Shown piece after piece: positions 12,591 to 25,874 of a stretch of 64,000 bases of DNA. A program made the position numbers and the translations under genes. How positions within the stretch are numbered: position 1 is the stretch's first letter; the number at the start of each line of letters is the position of its first letter. The notes beneath the pieces were generated by a model. The model saw only the letters and a program-made list of their open reading frames with translations. It ran no database searches and was not told the DNA's origin. Source of the stretch: Aselliscus stoliczkanus (Eukaryota; Chordata; Mammalia; Chiroptera; Hipposideridae); NCBI GenBank assembly GCA_033961575.1, contig CM066738.1, positions 101,333,478-101,397,477 of the forward strand, given 5' to 3'.

Positions 12591-12999
12591 TCCAGCGAAC
12601 AATAAACCTGGCTCAGAAACTCAAAGAGCGCAGCGCCGGGAAGCCCAGTTGGGGAGTGGGAAGGGAACACGCCCGTGGCAATGGACGGTGCTGGGTTTGC
12701 TCAGCTGCAGCCCAGGTGGCTGGCTTCAGCTCCCTCTGACTCACTTCCAACCTGTCTGCCATATGGACACTGCTCTTTCCCAGTCACCCTACTTATTCCA
12801 CTTCGGAGAGAACGCTTATTCCTGTGGCGGTCTTTCTGTTGTTACATTTCTGGCCACTTAGGCTCTGTTTCACATTATTCAAGTTTTCATTTGTAATGGT
12901 CCCCACCTCCTGTTCTCATGTCTCGCTGCCCATTAGGATCTGACTGGTATCAACTCCCCGAAGAATTCTTTGGCCATAATTTGTATCAATAATCTAGGT

Positions 13000-13207
13000 C
13001 AGGGGTCGGCAAACTTTTGAGACTGGAAGAGCCAATCCTGTCCCTTGCAACAATTTAAAAATTATTCGAGAGCCATAAAACAAATGAAAATCACCATCCT
13101 TTAAAAATTTTATAAATGAAACTATGGTAGTTTTATTTTCATTTTCAATTTTACTTCAGAGCCAAAGAGCTGCACATGGTTCATGAGTCGCAGTTTGCTG
13201 ACCCCTG
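13000..13207 (+). mobile_element. Non-autonomous hAT element with intact 8-bp target duplication
   Basis: The element is 208 bp long. Its ends are 'caggggtcggcaaactttt' and, inverted at the right end, 'caggggtcagcaaactgcga'. The flanks are perfect 8-bp direct repeats 'atctaggt' at 12992-12999 and 13208-13215. An 8-bp duplication with CAGGG...CCCTG ends is diagnostic of hAT transposons. It is too short to code for transposase, so it was mobilised in trans. The orientation is arbitrary. Confidence 0.93.
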
Positions 13208-13355
13208 ATCTAGGTGAAGGGCAGTGACCCCCTAGGATAATACTGGCACAACTCCATCCAACAAGCATCAGGACCTAAGGAGAGGAATCAAAGATCAAAC
13301 CGGCTCCGGTGAGCTGGTCCCATGGAAGAAGAACATCCACCAGAGGACAGAATCA

Positions 13356-13703
<348 letters not shown>

Positions 13704-14699
13704 TCAGACCACGGGGCGCCTTCTAAGAACACCTCGATGGGAGACACAGTGTTCGGCTTCGCAGTGGTTAGGATCCAATGTTGCTTGTGACTTTCCCCCG
13801 AGTCACCTCCTCATCCTTTGGTCTTTGTCGTTCATTCAGAGAGCAAAGGTGCCTAGATGGCCAGGCTCTGAAGCATTACCTGGGGCCTGTTTTTGTTTTG
13901 TTTTGCTTTCACCAACTGCTGTAGAGACAGGGAATTCCTTCCAGCTGAGCACAGGCCTGGTGATGGGTGCTGGCGTCATACCGTGGGAGTAGGGCTGAGG
14001 TCAGGCCGACTCCGAGGCGTGTGAGGGAGGCTTTGGAATGAAGACGTGTGTGAGTTACTAGAGTGTGTGTGTGTTGTAGGTGTGCACGCTGGGGTGGGGG
14101 TGGGGGTTGGTTCTGCATGCTGAGAAGGGGTCGGGTACGGTTGAATGGCTAGAGATATCGTGCCAGCCCTAAGTCTGCAAATTGGGGTGTGTGGTCTATT
14201 ACTCACAAAGACTTAGAGCGTCGCCTTCTCTCAGTCCTGAGGAACTGATGTTTAACGAGCCTCTGAAGGGACTTTGGCTCTCAGTCAGGAGCTCAGGCTG
14301 AACATGGACTTGCTGACTAGATCCAGCGTCTCATTAATCATTGCACTATCTTCCCCAGGTGCTGACAGACATGCTGTCCCTGGACACGGCATGAGCCTGG
14401 CTTTGCTTTGCCGCATATGAAGGTGGAATGGCGGGCTGTCAGCCCCTGATGGGGGCGGGGTCAGTGTGACAAAGCCCATGCCATTCTCATGATGACCTGG
14501 AAAAGTACCCTTGCTAAATACTTCTGCGATTCCAGGCCTGCTTTGCTTGTGTGTGTCCCCGGTCAAACATGTTTTCCTTAACTCAACATCACTTCTAGGC
14601 ATCAACGTTCGGTGCTCGATACTTCTGCTGCTAGCAGGCTCTCGCATGGTTACTGAATGGCTACTTTGTGGCAGGTCCTATTCTAGAAGGATGCCACAC

Positions 14700-14890
14700 A
14701 CAAATGAAGAGTGCAGGTTCCGGAGCCAACCCTCCCAGCTCTGCCACCATCTCCATGATCTGGGGTTCTTCGAGCCTCAGTTTCCTTACCTATGAAATAG
14801 GGTAACAATAATACTGACCACATGGTGCTTTTATGAAGATTACATGGGATGATGCATTAAGCATGAGACAGACTCAAAGCTTTCGCTCTT
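14700..14890 (+). repeat. MIR element
   Basis: 'agtgcaggttccggagccaa', 'agctctgccaccatctccat', 'agcctcagtttccttaccta' and 'ttatgaagattacatgggat' follow MIR order. Confidence 0.88.
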
Positions 14891-15053
14891 TTGCTTCCTT
14901 TATTACTAGTTCTTATGCTTGTTTGGGTATCTGGCAGGAACTGTGTCCCCTGGAGTAACTGGCACTACTCTCTTCCTACAGTTGATGCTCAATGAATAAC
15001 TGTTGAACTAGAACAAGTCAGATCACCCTGTCACCTGACCAATCAAGATAACA

Positions 15054-15144
15054 GTATAGATGATGTATTATAGAGTTGTACACCTGAAACCTATATAACT
15101 TTACTAACCATTGTCACCTCAATAAACTTGAATTAAAAAAAAAA
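15054..15144 (+). mobile_element. Short L1 3' end with target duplication
   Basis: The body includes 'agagttgtacacctgaaacc', 'ctaaccattgtcacctcaat' and 'aaacttgaatt', then a poly-A tail. It is flanked by 'aagataaca' at 15045-15053 and 15145-15153. This 3' end resembles the end of the old L1 at 31200-31285. Confidence 0.85.
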
Positions 15145-15156
15145 AAGATAACATAG

Positions 15157-15355
15157 CAGGGGGTGGCAAAAATATATCTGATTGGCCAAATAATATTTTT
15201 GGCTTTGCAGACTACTCACCTCTCCTGTTGTAAGGCAAAAGTAGCCGTAGACAATATTTAAGTAAATGGGTATGGCTGTGTTTGAATAAAATTTTATTTA
15301 CAAAACAGGTGGTAGGCCAGATTTGGCCCACGGGCATAAGTTGCTGACTCTTGAC
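15157..15355 (+). mobile_element. hAT-Charlie-type non-autonomous element, diverged
   Basis: It begins 'cagggggtggcaaaaatata' and ends near 'agttgctgactcttg'. The core motifs 'tttggctttgcagactactc' and 'tgtgtttgaataaaatttta' are those of a widespread mammalian hAT repeat with ends CAGGGGTC-GCAAAC. The ends are mutated and I did not find a clean 8-bp duplication. The orientation is arbitrary. Confidence 0.7.
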
Positions 15356-16904
15356 TTAGCGCAATAAATAAGAGGCAACAACACTCTTAAATTACAGCCT
15401 CTACTCCTTAGTTTATATTTGTTTAGGAATTCTAGTCTCTTTTTACTATCTGCAATAGTGAATTTTATGTCACCTCGGCTAGCCCGCATGACCTGGGTAT
15501 TTGGTCAAACATTATTCTAGATGTTTCTGTGTTTTTAGATGAACACAGTACTTAAATCAGTAGACTATGAGTAAAGCACATTATCCTCCATAATGTGGTG
15601 GGCCTCATCCAATCAGTTGAAGGCCTTCATAGAAAAAAGACGGACCTCCCCTGCTAAGGAGAGAATTATGGCAGCCAATGACCTTTGGACTTAAAACTCT
15701 CACTTTGTCCTGGGTTTCCAGTCTGCTGCATACAACTGCAGATTTTGGACTTGCCAGCCTCCAGACTCTTGTCAATGAATTCGTTAAAATAAATCTCTCT
15801 CTCTCAAAGGTCCTAACTAATATACCATCTTTTCTGAGAACCAACAATTATATTTGCATTCTTGGGTAATGGAAACCTTTAGGACTAACGATATCTTTAG
15901 TAAAAGACAAACAAACAAACATTGACTTACTCCCACTGATTAAAACACATTAACTTTTAAAAGTATTCCAGGGAAAGCCAATAGAGCAGAGAAAGTTAGG
16001 TAAGGCAACACAGCTTTCAGCCGCTGAGACCACTTTTCCTGGAAATACTCAGTTCTAGGTTACATTAATCATAGGTGCTGCAGTCCCACTTTAAGGTGAG
16101 GAGGTCTAGATGTTTGAAACCACAATATCTAACATTGAAGGGAACTCTAAATGCGTGTTATCCTGTAATATGTTTTTAATTAGGTTGGACCAAATCTTTA
16201 GCTGGGATCTTAAATTGGTTGGCCTAAACTTAATTTTCTCTCAGTATCTGCCAAATTGAAATATAAAAGACACAGCTGGTGACTGAGAAAAGCTGACTTA
16301 TAAAAGAACGTGATTATTTTGACCTTTGTGGGTTTTTTCCACCAAGCTCTAATCCATGGAATTGGCTGGCAGTGAGAACTTCAGTCTTGGAAAGACCCAA
16401 GGCCATATAAACCATCACATGCAATCCTAACCAACCTTCCTAAAGCAGTTTTCTCAGTGATCACAGCTATTTTAATGAACTCTGCCATCCTTCCACTGAA
16501 GAGAGCAATCAACAGGAGGGATTCACTGATTTTTAACTGATAAAGACCCTGCCATCCATGGGATAAGATCACATGAATTAGCTTGGCAGGTTTCCTTGAT
16601 AGAGACCTGGCTTCTTGGGCCAACGGTAACGAAAACTATTTCACATCACCTCTCCCCAGCCCCAAGCAAACTAACCTCATGCTTTTCAAACACTTCTTAG
16701 TGTTTTCTGTGTCTGTGCTGGAATCCTTTGCATCTTTCTTCTTCCTACTTGTCTAAGTCCTGGGCAGCCTTCCTGGGTCACGGAGCTCAAGTCTCCTTCT
16801 GGAGAGACCATCTCTGGCCTGGTCCTCTGTGCAATATGCTCCCTCTGCCCACTTGCTGCACTGAAGGTCTCTATCATACATATTGCAGTTATTATTAATA
16901 ATAG

Positions 16905-17062
16905 CAGCCACCACAGCAAGAATAACCACCACTCACCAAGCACTTAATAAGAGCCAGCCTCTGTTCCAAGTACTTTGCATGCAGTAATATTCTTAAAATC
17001 ACCATGAGTCAAGTACTAAGACTTTTGTGCCAAAGCTAAGGTTTAGAAAGTAACCTGCCCAA
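16905..17062 (-). repeat. MIR element, minus strand
   Basis: 'accaagcacttaataagagc', 'cagcctctgttccaagtact' and 'taacctgcccaaggtgatag' are the inverse of MIR. Confidence 0.8.
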
Positions 17063-17083
17063 GGTGATAGTGAGTAGGACGTG

Positions 17084-17440
17084 TGTTATATATAGACCGT
17101 TTGTGTCCTCCTGAGATTCATATGCTGAAATCCTAACTCCTCATGGGATGGTATTAGGAAGTGAGACATTGGGAGGTGATTCAGCCATGAGGGTGGAGCC
17201 CTCAAGACTGGGATTAGTGCCCTTATAAAAGAGACCCCAGAGAGCTCTCTCGCCCTTGCTGGCATCTGAGGACACAGCAACAAGATGGCTGACTATGAAC
17301 CATGAAGCTCTCACCAGACACTGAATCTTTCAGCACCTTGATCTGAAAGAATCTTTCAGCACCTTGATCTGGAGAAATAAATGTTTGTTCTTTAAGCCAC
17401 CTGGTCTATGGTATTTTTGTTATAGAAATTCAAAGGAGCT
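17084..17440 (+). mobile_element. MST/MLT-like LTR fragment
   Basis: Motifs include 'attcatatgctgaaatccta', 'gggaggtgattcagccatga', 'ggtggagccctcaagactgg', 'gtgcccttataaaagagacc' and 'taaatgtttgttctttaagc'. They follow the order of mammalian MaLR/MST LTRs, including the 'ccttataaaagagaccccag' segment. It contains a 26-bp-period tandem duplication (17323-17372). The exact family is uncertain. Confidence 0.75.
17323..17372 (+). repeat. Two-copy tandem duplication inside an LTR
   Basis: The segment 'gaatctttcagcaccttgat' occurs twice, 26 bases apart, with few or no differences. This points to a relatively recent local duplication in an old LTR. Confidence 0.85.
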
Positions 17441-17903
17441 AAGGCAACATGGACCCATGATTGAAATCCAGGCCTCTCTGATTCTGCACTGCCCAGCTCC
17501 TGTCTCCTCAGCTTGAGGGTGCGTGCCTTGAGGGGAGGGCCCATGCCTTATATCGCTCTGTCTCTTCACACAGTGCTTGCGGATGGTCATGTGAGGGGGC
17601 TTCACGTTAATCACATGAAAAGTAGATACAGAGGTTGGGGAGGGTGGTTGCGTTCTAACTTTTTATGAAATGCTGATTGGAGAATTACTCAATATATGTG
17701 TATGAGTTCTGTGATGATTTAGATAGACCATGCTATAGGCAACCAAATTGACATGAGAATGCCCTCCCCAAATAGAAATTAAATACACATTCGCACAGAT
17801 AATCAGACACAGATGACACACATACATTCCGTGTACATCTGAACTTTACAGACATCTAATGATTAGTCATGAATAAGGTAAGAAGACATCATCTTTTTTA
17901 TTA

Positions 17904-18002
<99 letters not shown>

Positions 18003-19493
18003 TTAGATGAAAACTATAGTTCTTTTTCAGTTATTGGTTTTGAATGAACTAATGTGTGCCCAGGAAAAATTGATGCATAAATGAAAATAGGGCTGGAGTA
18101 TTTTTAAGGAAATCTGAGCTAAAAAGGGGAAATACTGTCAATACCACATGACCATATTGTTCAATAGTAGATATCCTTTTCACCACATAATATATGAAAT
18201 TAATCCTTTGAACCCTAGGAAGTGAATTAACTCAGAAATTTCAAGATACTTATGTTAGATAATTCGAGGTCTACAGGATGTAAGCATGAAAAAGACTTTT
18301 GAGGCTGACCTGGTCCCTCATCCAACAAGAATTCACACGATTCATTAATTATAATAACAATTAGCTAAGTATAATAATTGGATAATTGTAACTTAATGGT
18401 TGCTAATTATAAGACTGGGACTGGAACGCAAGGATTCTAACTCCCATTCGAGTCCTTTTTTTATACCTATACCATATAAGACACTAAAAGGTACTTAAAC
18501 TATCTACGTTTAAAAGACAGCAAACAGGTAATTTCATTACTGACATAAGTATGCAAAAGTTACATCTTTGCTTGAGGTAGAGAAATGGTGCCATTAGTTC
18601 AAAATGTAAATCCTCTGGAAAGCCTACTCCTGTGGTATGGAGCTGTGAGCTCCTCATAGGCCAACCCTTGTGCAGATAACACCAAAAACTCCAGATAAAA
18701 TAGAATCAAACAACTCGCTGAAGGTTCTGGAGAATAAGTCGAAGCAAGCAGATTTAGGAGGAGAGCTGAAATTTTGAACAAGGGACCAACACAGGGTTAT
18801 TATTATTATTATAAATAATCAAAGGTGGGGACTAAAGCAAGTTCCCACCTTTGTCAAATGGCCAGACCCTTCAACCAGGTTAGACAGGGACTTCTAATAA
18901 GAATTGATACACTTACATGTATTTTTTTTTCTGTCCAGTCTAGTGAAAAAGAATTTAACAGCATTATTTTCTACTGCTGCAAATGAGGATACTTTAGCCA
19001 CATTTATTGGTCAAATCCATTTTTGTTGACTGGTCTGCTAGCTGGATTACCACCTGCTAGGTGAAGGAGAAACTCCAGCAATTTTTTCCTAAAACTTCTC
19101 AAATTTATAAAAATTTTATTAAATCCATCACTTATAAGTTTTACATAACATTTATTAAAAACGTATAAAACTTGTACACATCACATCCAGTAGACGATTC
19201 TGAGGCCCAGCTGGGTACAGCAACACCATCTGATTCCTCCCTGTAACATGTCTCATGTGTGGTCCAGCTGCAACAGATAATCTTACTTCAAAAGTATGAC
19301 AAGCGGGCTTTCATTATAAAAACCAGTGAGTGGCATTTGGGATGGTCCCGAAACAGACTTGAAGGAAATTGCTAAGGGTTCCCCAGCCCTGCAAAGAATT
19401 CATTTGTCTACCTGTACTTGTCTACTCAATATAGACATTTTTGAATGTTTCTTTAGCATATTTTATGTTAGAAGGGTGTGTGTGTGTATGTGT

Positions 19494-19887
19494 TTAAAGA
19501 TTTTATTGGGGAATTGGGGAAAGGGAACAGTGTTGGAGAATTGGGGAAGGGGACCAGACAAGTTGCTGTCCTTCAGTCTTAGTTGTGGAGGGTGCAGCTA
19601 GCTCAGCACCAAGTCTAATCACCATCTGGCCTTCCGTCAGCAGTTCGCAGCCACTCAGCTCAAGGTGCTGTGTTCAATCTTAGTTGTGGGTAGGCATAGC
19701 CCACCATCGCATGAGGGAGTCGAACCAGAAACCTTGTTATTAGGAACATGAGCTCTCACCAGCTGAGCCATCCTGCCACCTGTTGGCAGCTCAGTGGCAG
19801 CTCAGCTCAGGTGCAGCTCACATCGAACCGGTGACCCTGTTGCTCAGAGCTTGCAGTCTTAACCAACTGAGCCACTTGGCTGGCCCC
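19494..19887 (-). mobile_element. Dimeric tRNA-derived SINE, minus strand
   Basis: Read on the minus strand it starts 'ggggccagccaagtggctca' with box A-like 'tggctcagttgg' and box B-like 'ggttcgatg'. It then has a second tRNA-like unit, 'ggatggctcagctggtgaga' with 'ggttcgactcc'. The 3' part, 'agtcttagttgtggagggtg' read in the plus direction near 19577 and a tail ending 'ccccaataaaatct', is shared with the long SINEs in this window. The target duplication is not clear. Confidence 0.85.
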
Positions 19888-20640
19888 TGTGTATTTTTAA
19901 TGTATATAATTATATATATTTAGATATATATACATAAAATGTACTGATATAAATAATGTGTGTCCATGTCCAAAGTTTTCCCATTAGACATCATTTCCCA
20001 ACATCGCCGACTGAATTATAATTTTACATGACAAAAAAAGCCCAGGGGGTACAAATTTATGATAATTACTATTTCTACCAGAGGTAGCAGATCTCCTTTT
20101 ATACTCCACAAGACTTAAACTCTGCCTAGTTTTCCATGGTTTTAGAAAGTCCAAGTTCCTAACAACCAAAAAGAAAACTGGCTTAATAGAGTATTCATTA
20201 CAATTTTATGGTTATTACTTACTGTATTACTTGAAGCTGTCGGACAGAAAACTATAAGGGGAAGAGCAGTGCACTAGATGGTCTGAAACTTGAGTGATTC
20301 GTGAGGAAGTTGGATGGAGGGGGAATACATGTGTTTTTGATACATCTTGAGTATCACCACATTTAAACATATGGTTCTATTTGGCTGTTTCTATTTAATG
20401 GTGCACCTAAGGTTCAACCTCTGAAATGTTCGACGGCATTTTAAGGTTCGCACAAATGGATACAATCCTTACAATTTGTCTCCCCATATCCCATGCATTA
20501 AACCTGAGCCTTCTGACCCTTTCGAGAATTTCATGGGCCTGGGATCATCCTTGGGGAGGCAAAAGTAACCTGCCATTTGCCTTTTTATGAAATTAAATGA
20601 TAACGTAGGGAGTTGATACACGTTCAAAAAGCTACAGAGC

Positions 20641-21017
20641 AGAAGAGAGAGTTTAGGGAATATAATCAATAATTTTGAAATATTTCTTTTAGGGGACCAG
20701 ATGGACTCATGTCTTGTCAGGGAGACCACTTCATGGATGGTGTAGAGGCCTGACCACTGCACTATACATCTGAAACTGCCGCTGAATAATATTATATGTT
20801 GACTATAATTTAACACATATATAGTCATGGGAAGTGGAGTATAGTGTGGGGATGGAGTCAGTGGAATTGTAATAGATATGTATGCTATTGGGGGTGGGGG
20901 GACAGGGGAAGAGGGAGGGGGAGTCACTTTGTAAGGGGTGAAAAAGATAATTATTGCATTGTTTTGTATATCTGTAACTAATAATAACAATAAAAAACCC
21001 AAAACAAACAAACAAAC
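20641..21017 (+). mobile_element. L1 3' end with target-site duplication
   Basis: This is a 5'-truncated L1 3' end of the type 'gggaatataatcaataat...gtacacctgaaac...aataataacaataaaaaa'. It is flanked by the 14-bp direct repeat 'aaaagctacagagc' at 20627-20640 and 21018-21031. The A-rich tail carries a (CAAA)n expansion. An antisense open frame of about 180 codons across it is an artefact. Confidence 0.88.
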
Positions 21018-22069
21018 AAAAGCTACAGAGCTCTTTCAGAAAGAAATATGAGCTTGAGGATGGGCATACTTCACTTAAACACCTGCCCAGCTAAGAATAA
21101 ACCTCCCTTGGCTGTTTTTCCTTAATTGCATAACTAAAGGCCATGTCTCTCTGCTCCTGAGAAGGAGGTCTGAGAAGGAGGGTCTACTGTACCCTCCTGT
21201 CTCCCCCAGAGTTCCCGGGGATACAGCATTATTTTGCATGTTAAACACCCAATCAACCATAAATTACCATTTAAAATAAACAATGAAATATTCCAGAGCA
21301 GAAGAAAACAAACACTGGCTGCACATGTTATAGCGGTTCAAGGATTACTGAGAGCCTCAAGTATAATGAAGTTCAGACAGCCAAGTTGAAATCTCCTTGT
21401 TATGCAAGCACTTGTTAGACTTAAGTACAAACATGGCTGTGTGGTTTTTATCTTTAAGAAAAACAAACTAAGATGGGGGAAAGCTCATGTGGGTTCAGGG
21501 GAGGCCGTCCTTCTTAATACGCTTCATGTGTCATAGCTTGGTTTTCCCAACGCAAATGCTTTTCTCTTTTCTTGGCAAGGGGAAGTGGTGATTAGATGGT
21601 TGTTACATAGAAAGGGCGACATCTGGTAATCAGGAAAGTCTGCAGAGGTTTCCCCTGGGTGCCTCTGAATAGTAAGACTCACAAAAAAAAATCATAAATA
21701 AAGACAGTGCAGCCCGAAATATATCCCACCAAATGATGTGTGTGAGAGCTTTTGGAAGGAATAACTACATCAAGAAAATGAAGATAACAGAGATACCATC
21801 ATCTGACTATGCTGTTAGATATCAGATTCTAGAAAAGTATGTTAAAAAGCAACTGCCTATAAACTTAGAGAAATAGAAGGGACCTTGAAAGGTCAAGTGA
21901 GTTAGGAGGCAAGAAATATTTCAACACTTGCTCCAACATAACAGTAAATTTTCCTAAGATTTACTTGGGGTTTCCTTTGTATAACTGCCTAGACATGCAC
22001 CAGATATATCAGATATACATATATTTTTCAAATGGGAGAACAAACTGCACTAGTTCTTGGTGCCAAGCT

Positions 22070-22300
22070 ATGTGTAGTGGACAGAGCAATGGCTTCAGGG
22101 TCAAGCAAATCTGGTTTATGATGCTGGCTCTGTCATTTAAAGAGCTCAGAATGTGGCCTTGGGCTCATTTCTCAAACCCACTGAGCTTTAGATTCCTCAT
22201 GGATAAAACATGAATATTCGTTTCATAGGGTTATCACAAGGATTACAGATAATAAAGATGCCTAGCACAGGGCCTGGTGTAGGGTCAGAAAGTGTTCTAG
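22070..22300 (+). repeat. MIR element
   Basis: 'gtagtggacagagcaatggc', 'gctggctctgtcatttaaag', 'cattagggttatcac'-type text near 22226 and 'gcctagcacagggcctggtg' follow MIR order. Confidence 0.88.
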
Positions 22301-23559
22301 CTGCAGCTGTATGAACACAGCAAGAAAACAGCAAAAACAACTCATCCCAGATGCTTTCATCTTGTAACTCATCCCTTCCTTCCACTTCATATTCAATGGC
22401 AGATCTCATCTCTTCTCCAAAAAGGAAAGAGACCCCGAGCAGAGGGAGGGAAACTTCTGATTTCAAGATGATGGGAAAGTAATATTTTTGTTCTCTTCAT
22501 CTTCCACAAGTTAAGCCCAAATAATGAAGAAAATGTGAACTAAAAATGCAAGCCCATAGCCTGTGGATTTAGGAGACCTCGCTAACTCTGAACACGGACA
22601 GTGGATGGAAGGATGGAAAGTAATTTTGCAGAGTGGAGTAACTTCAAACCTAAGTGCCTCCAGAGGAGGTTATCAGGAGGCAGCCAGCCAACCCACCCTG
22701 CAGCACCTCAGCAAGGCTTAGAAATTGGAGATGTCAGGTATTGAAGAGAGTGGGGGCCAGGGGACAGAAAGATGACCTGAAAGTCTGGTTGCCCCCCAAC
22801 CCTAAGCAGTTATTGAGAGAGCCGAGTGGGACCCACCCATGAGTAGATCAACCTGCCTAGACACACAAAGCTCCACGTGTTTTTAAAGAATTTCAATTAA
22901 ATATTTCATTCCAAACCAACGAAGCCCTCTGGTGATGGCGTCTAAAGGGAAAATGATAGTGGCTTCCTCACATCAAGTAGTCAGTCTGAAGTGAAGAGAG
23001 ATGAGGCTGAAAATCTGTAGAGCCCAAGTTGCCTAATTTATTTTCACCATTGCAACCCCACTGTGGCATGATGTCTGAGAAGGGAGTCCATGGGAAACTT
23101 TTGCCAGAAAGAACAGAGAACATGAATTCTTTGGGGCTATTTTTGAGGGCTAGGGATAGAATAGTGTCTGAATTTCTCGGTAAAGCTCCTTAGAGTGAGA
23201 AAAATTTTCTCTCTTCCTTTTCACCTTCTTTCCTGCCAAAGGTTTTATTGAGCTTTGCATGACTTCGCGTGAACTACCGGAATTCCTTTCACACCAGATG
23301 CCCGAGAACAGAACCCAATAACGTACTTCCCAGAGAGACATGCTTGGTTCCAGGCACATGGAATAATATCGTGTTTACTACAACAATCAGTAAACTAGAA
23401 ACCACAACGAACCCAAACAAACCTACCCATTGATTCACCTACATATAAGCTTGTTACTGCCAAACCAATGACAATATTAAGAGAAGCATAAAGACTATAA
23501 TAGGCATAACTTGCTTTAATATGCACAATTACCAGTGGTTAAGATCAAATGATGGAAAC

Positions 23560-24110
23560 AGTATGGTGGTTCCTAAAATAACTAAACAGAGTGACCACAT
23601 GATCCAGCAATCCCATTTCTGGGTATATACCCAGAATTAAAAGCAGACTTGAACTGATATTGGTTCAGAGCAGCGTCTTTCACAATAGCTAAAAGGTGGA
23701 GGCAACCCAAATGTCTATGATCAGACGACTGGATAAACAAAATGTGCTATATGCATACAATGGAATACTAGTCAGCTTTATAAAGAAAGGAAATTCTGAC
23801 ACAGGCTACAATATGGATAAACCTTGAAAGCATTGTGCTAAATGAAATAACACAAATGGACACATATGGTATTACTCCACTTATATGGGGTACCTAGAAT
23901 GGTCCAATTCATAGAGACAGAAAGTAGAATGGTGGTTGCCAGGGGCTGGGGGAGGAGGGAATGGGGAGCTATAGCTTACTGGTGCGAGTGTCAGTTCGGG
24001 AAAATGACGGTTCTGGAGATGGATGGCGGTGACAGTTGCACAACACTGGGAATGTACTTAATGCCACTGAACTACATACCTAAAAATGGTTAAAATGGTA
24101 AATTTTACCA
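23560..24110 (+). mobile_element. Old L1 3' end fragment
   Basis: Recognisable L1 stretches are 'gatccagcaatcccatttct', 'gggtatatacccagaattaa', 'gtggcaacccaaatgtct'-like text near 23700, 'acaatggaatactagtcagc' and 'agaatggtggttgccagggg'. The reading frame is broken. Confidence 0.85.
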
Positions 24111-24344
24111 CACAGACACAAAAAGATCAAACGAGGAAGGAACACTGTTGAAGTCATTCCTCTAACCATTGCTATCCTGGTCATGGTATCTCTGGGTTTT
24201 AGCTGTGTGATTTACAGGAAAAGAAAAAGTGTGTGGTTCTTCTTAGATGGGGCTAAGGTAACAACCAGAAGGTATTTATCCCTACAAGTCATAAATAACT
24301 TATTCATTCAGCAACCATTCTTGAGATAGATGCATCTACCTAAA

Positions 24345-24560
24345 GCACAGAATACCTGGTGGTTAGGGCTTTGGTCATGACTTCCTGGGTTTGAATACAG
24401 GCTCTGCTGCTCTTCAGCTGTGGGACCTTAGACATCTGACTTAAAGCTCCTCTACCTTGATTTCCTCATCTGTAAAATGGGAGAGTAATAGTTTCCCTCC
24501 TCACAGTCTGAGTGTGTGAGGGTTCCGAGAGTTAAGATGCATAGATCTTAGTACTATAGT
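24345..24560 (+). repeat. MIR element
   Basis: 'gggtttgaatacaggctctg', 'tttcctcatctgtaaaatgg' and the surrounding order match MIR. Confidence 0.88.
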
Positions 24561-25874
24561 GCTGGCTAGCATTAAGTCCAACAGAAAATGTAGAAAGAAA
24601 CGTGCTGGTTTTCCGGTTGTGACCCCCCCTCCACCCCCACACCCACTTTGAGAATCCTGCAGATCGCTAGCTGTTTTCCTAAATCTACTTTCTCTTTTCT
24701 GTACTGTAACAAAAGCCAAATTATATTTGACTACCTAACCACCCTGAATAAAGGAATCATTTGCCAGCCCCAATCCCACCAGGTGTAGACTTGTGAATAA
24801 GGCTGGCCCATGTGATGTGAGTGATCATGATGTGTGCCACTTTCAGGTGTCACCCCTAAGCAGAAGTGGCGCATGACCATCCACTTTTCACCTCCCCATG
24901 AGTGGGAATGCAGATGAGGTGGAAGTGAGCCATCTCAGACAATAAGATCAACTCCTTTGCTATGGGCGGGTCAACATACAAGGCACTGAGTCTGTGATGA
25001 TGTCTAGTCACCACTACGGATGCCTGACAGTTCTGTGTAAGAGAAACAGACCTCCATCTCGTTTACACTATTAGGTTTAGTTTCAGCTACAGGAGCCTAA
25101 TACCACCCCCACCCCCCCACCCCACAAAGCTAAAGAAACAGAAGGAAATGAATCCAGGGGAGAAAGGCTACTGAAATCCAAGGTTACAAAGCCAAAAGGG
25201 GCCCAAGAGAAGACGGGGTCTTTCCTTTTGTTCCAGAAACAACTGTGCATGGAGCCCTGGAGCCTTATAAAACACTGACCCTTGGAATGTAAATGTCTGG
25301 AACCTTCTTTGTAAATGATCCAAAGCTAAAGAACACTCTCTTTTGACAGGGCTATGGTCCTTCTTTCCACAGACTGAGCAGACTTTAGTTGGTCCTCAGC
25401 CTCCTTCCTGAACTTCACCAGGTAAATGAGGCATTTCCAGAGAGCGTCAGTACAGGACTATGTCAATACATTTGCCGATTCAGATTTTCGCCCACAGGCC
25501 GGTCACATGGTAACCAAATGAGGAAGTCTAAAAGTAGAGAGTTTTACTTGGAATGACTGAAAGACAGAGGAGACCCAATCTAGATTTTCTTTCTCATGTT
25601 AACGAATCATGATGTGACATATGCCACTCCTCACATGCATGAAACGCTTATGGAAAACAAAATACAACTGACACTAATTCAGGTCTAAGTCACTGGAGGG
25701 AGGGATTCATACAACCCCGAAAGTGGGGTTTCTACCACCGAATCATTTACAGATGGCAGCAGGTATCTTCTATTAGTTTTAAATACTGAACTATATAAAT
25801 AACGATCCAGTATCAAGCAAAACCTTCAAGTCAGATTAGTTAAGAACTGGAAGCATTAAGCTTGACTTAATTTA

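Noticed and set aside
20469..21011. Open frame of 180 codons on the minus strand
   Set aside because: It runs antisense through an L1 3' end and its A-rich tail; the composition (runs of Pro, Ser, Thr, Ile) follows the repeat text.
24750..25105. Possible LTR or other retroposon near 'ggaatcatttgccagcccca' to 'caggagcctaataccacccc'
   Set aside because: Some wording resembles mammalian LTR 3' ends, but I could not match a family or find clear borders, so it is not listed as a feature.
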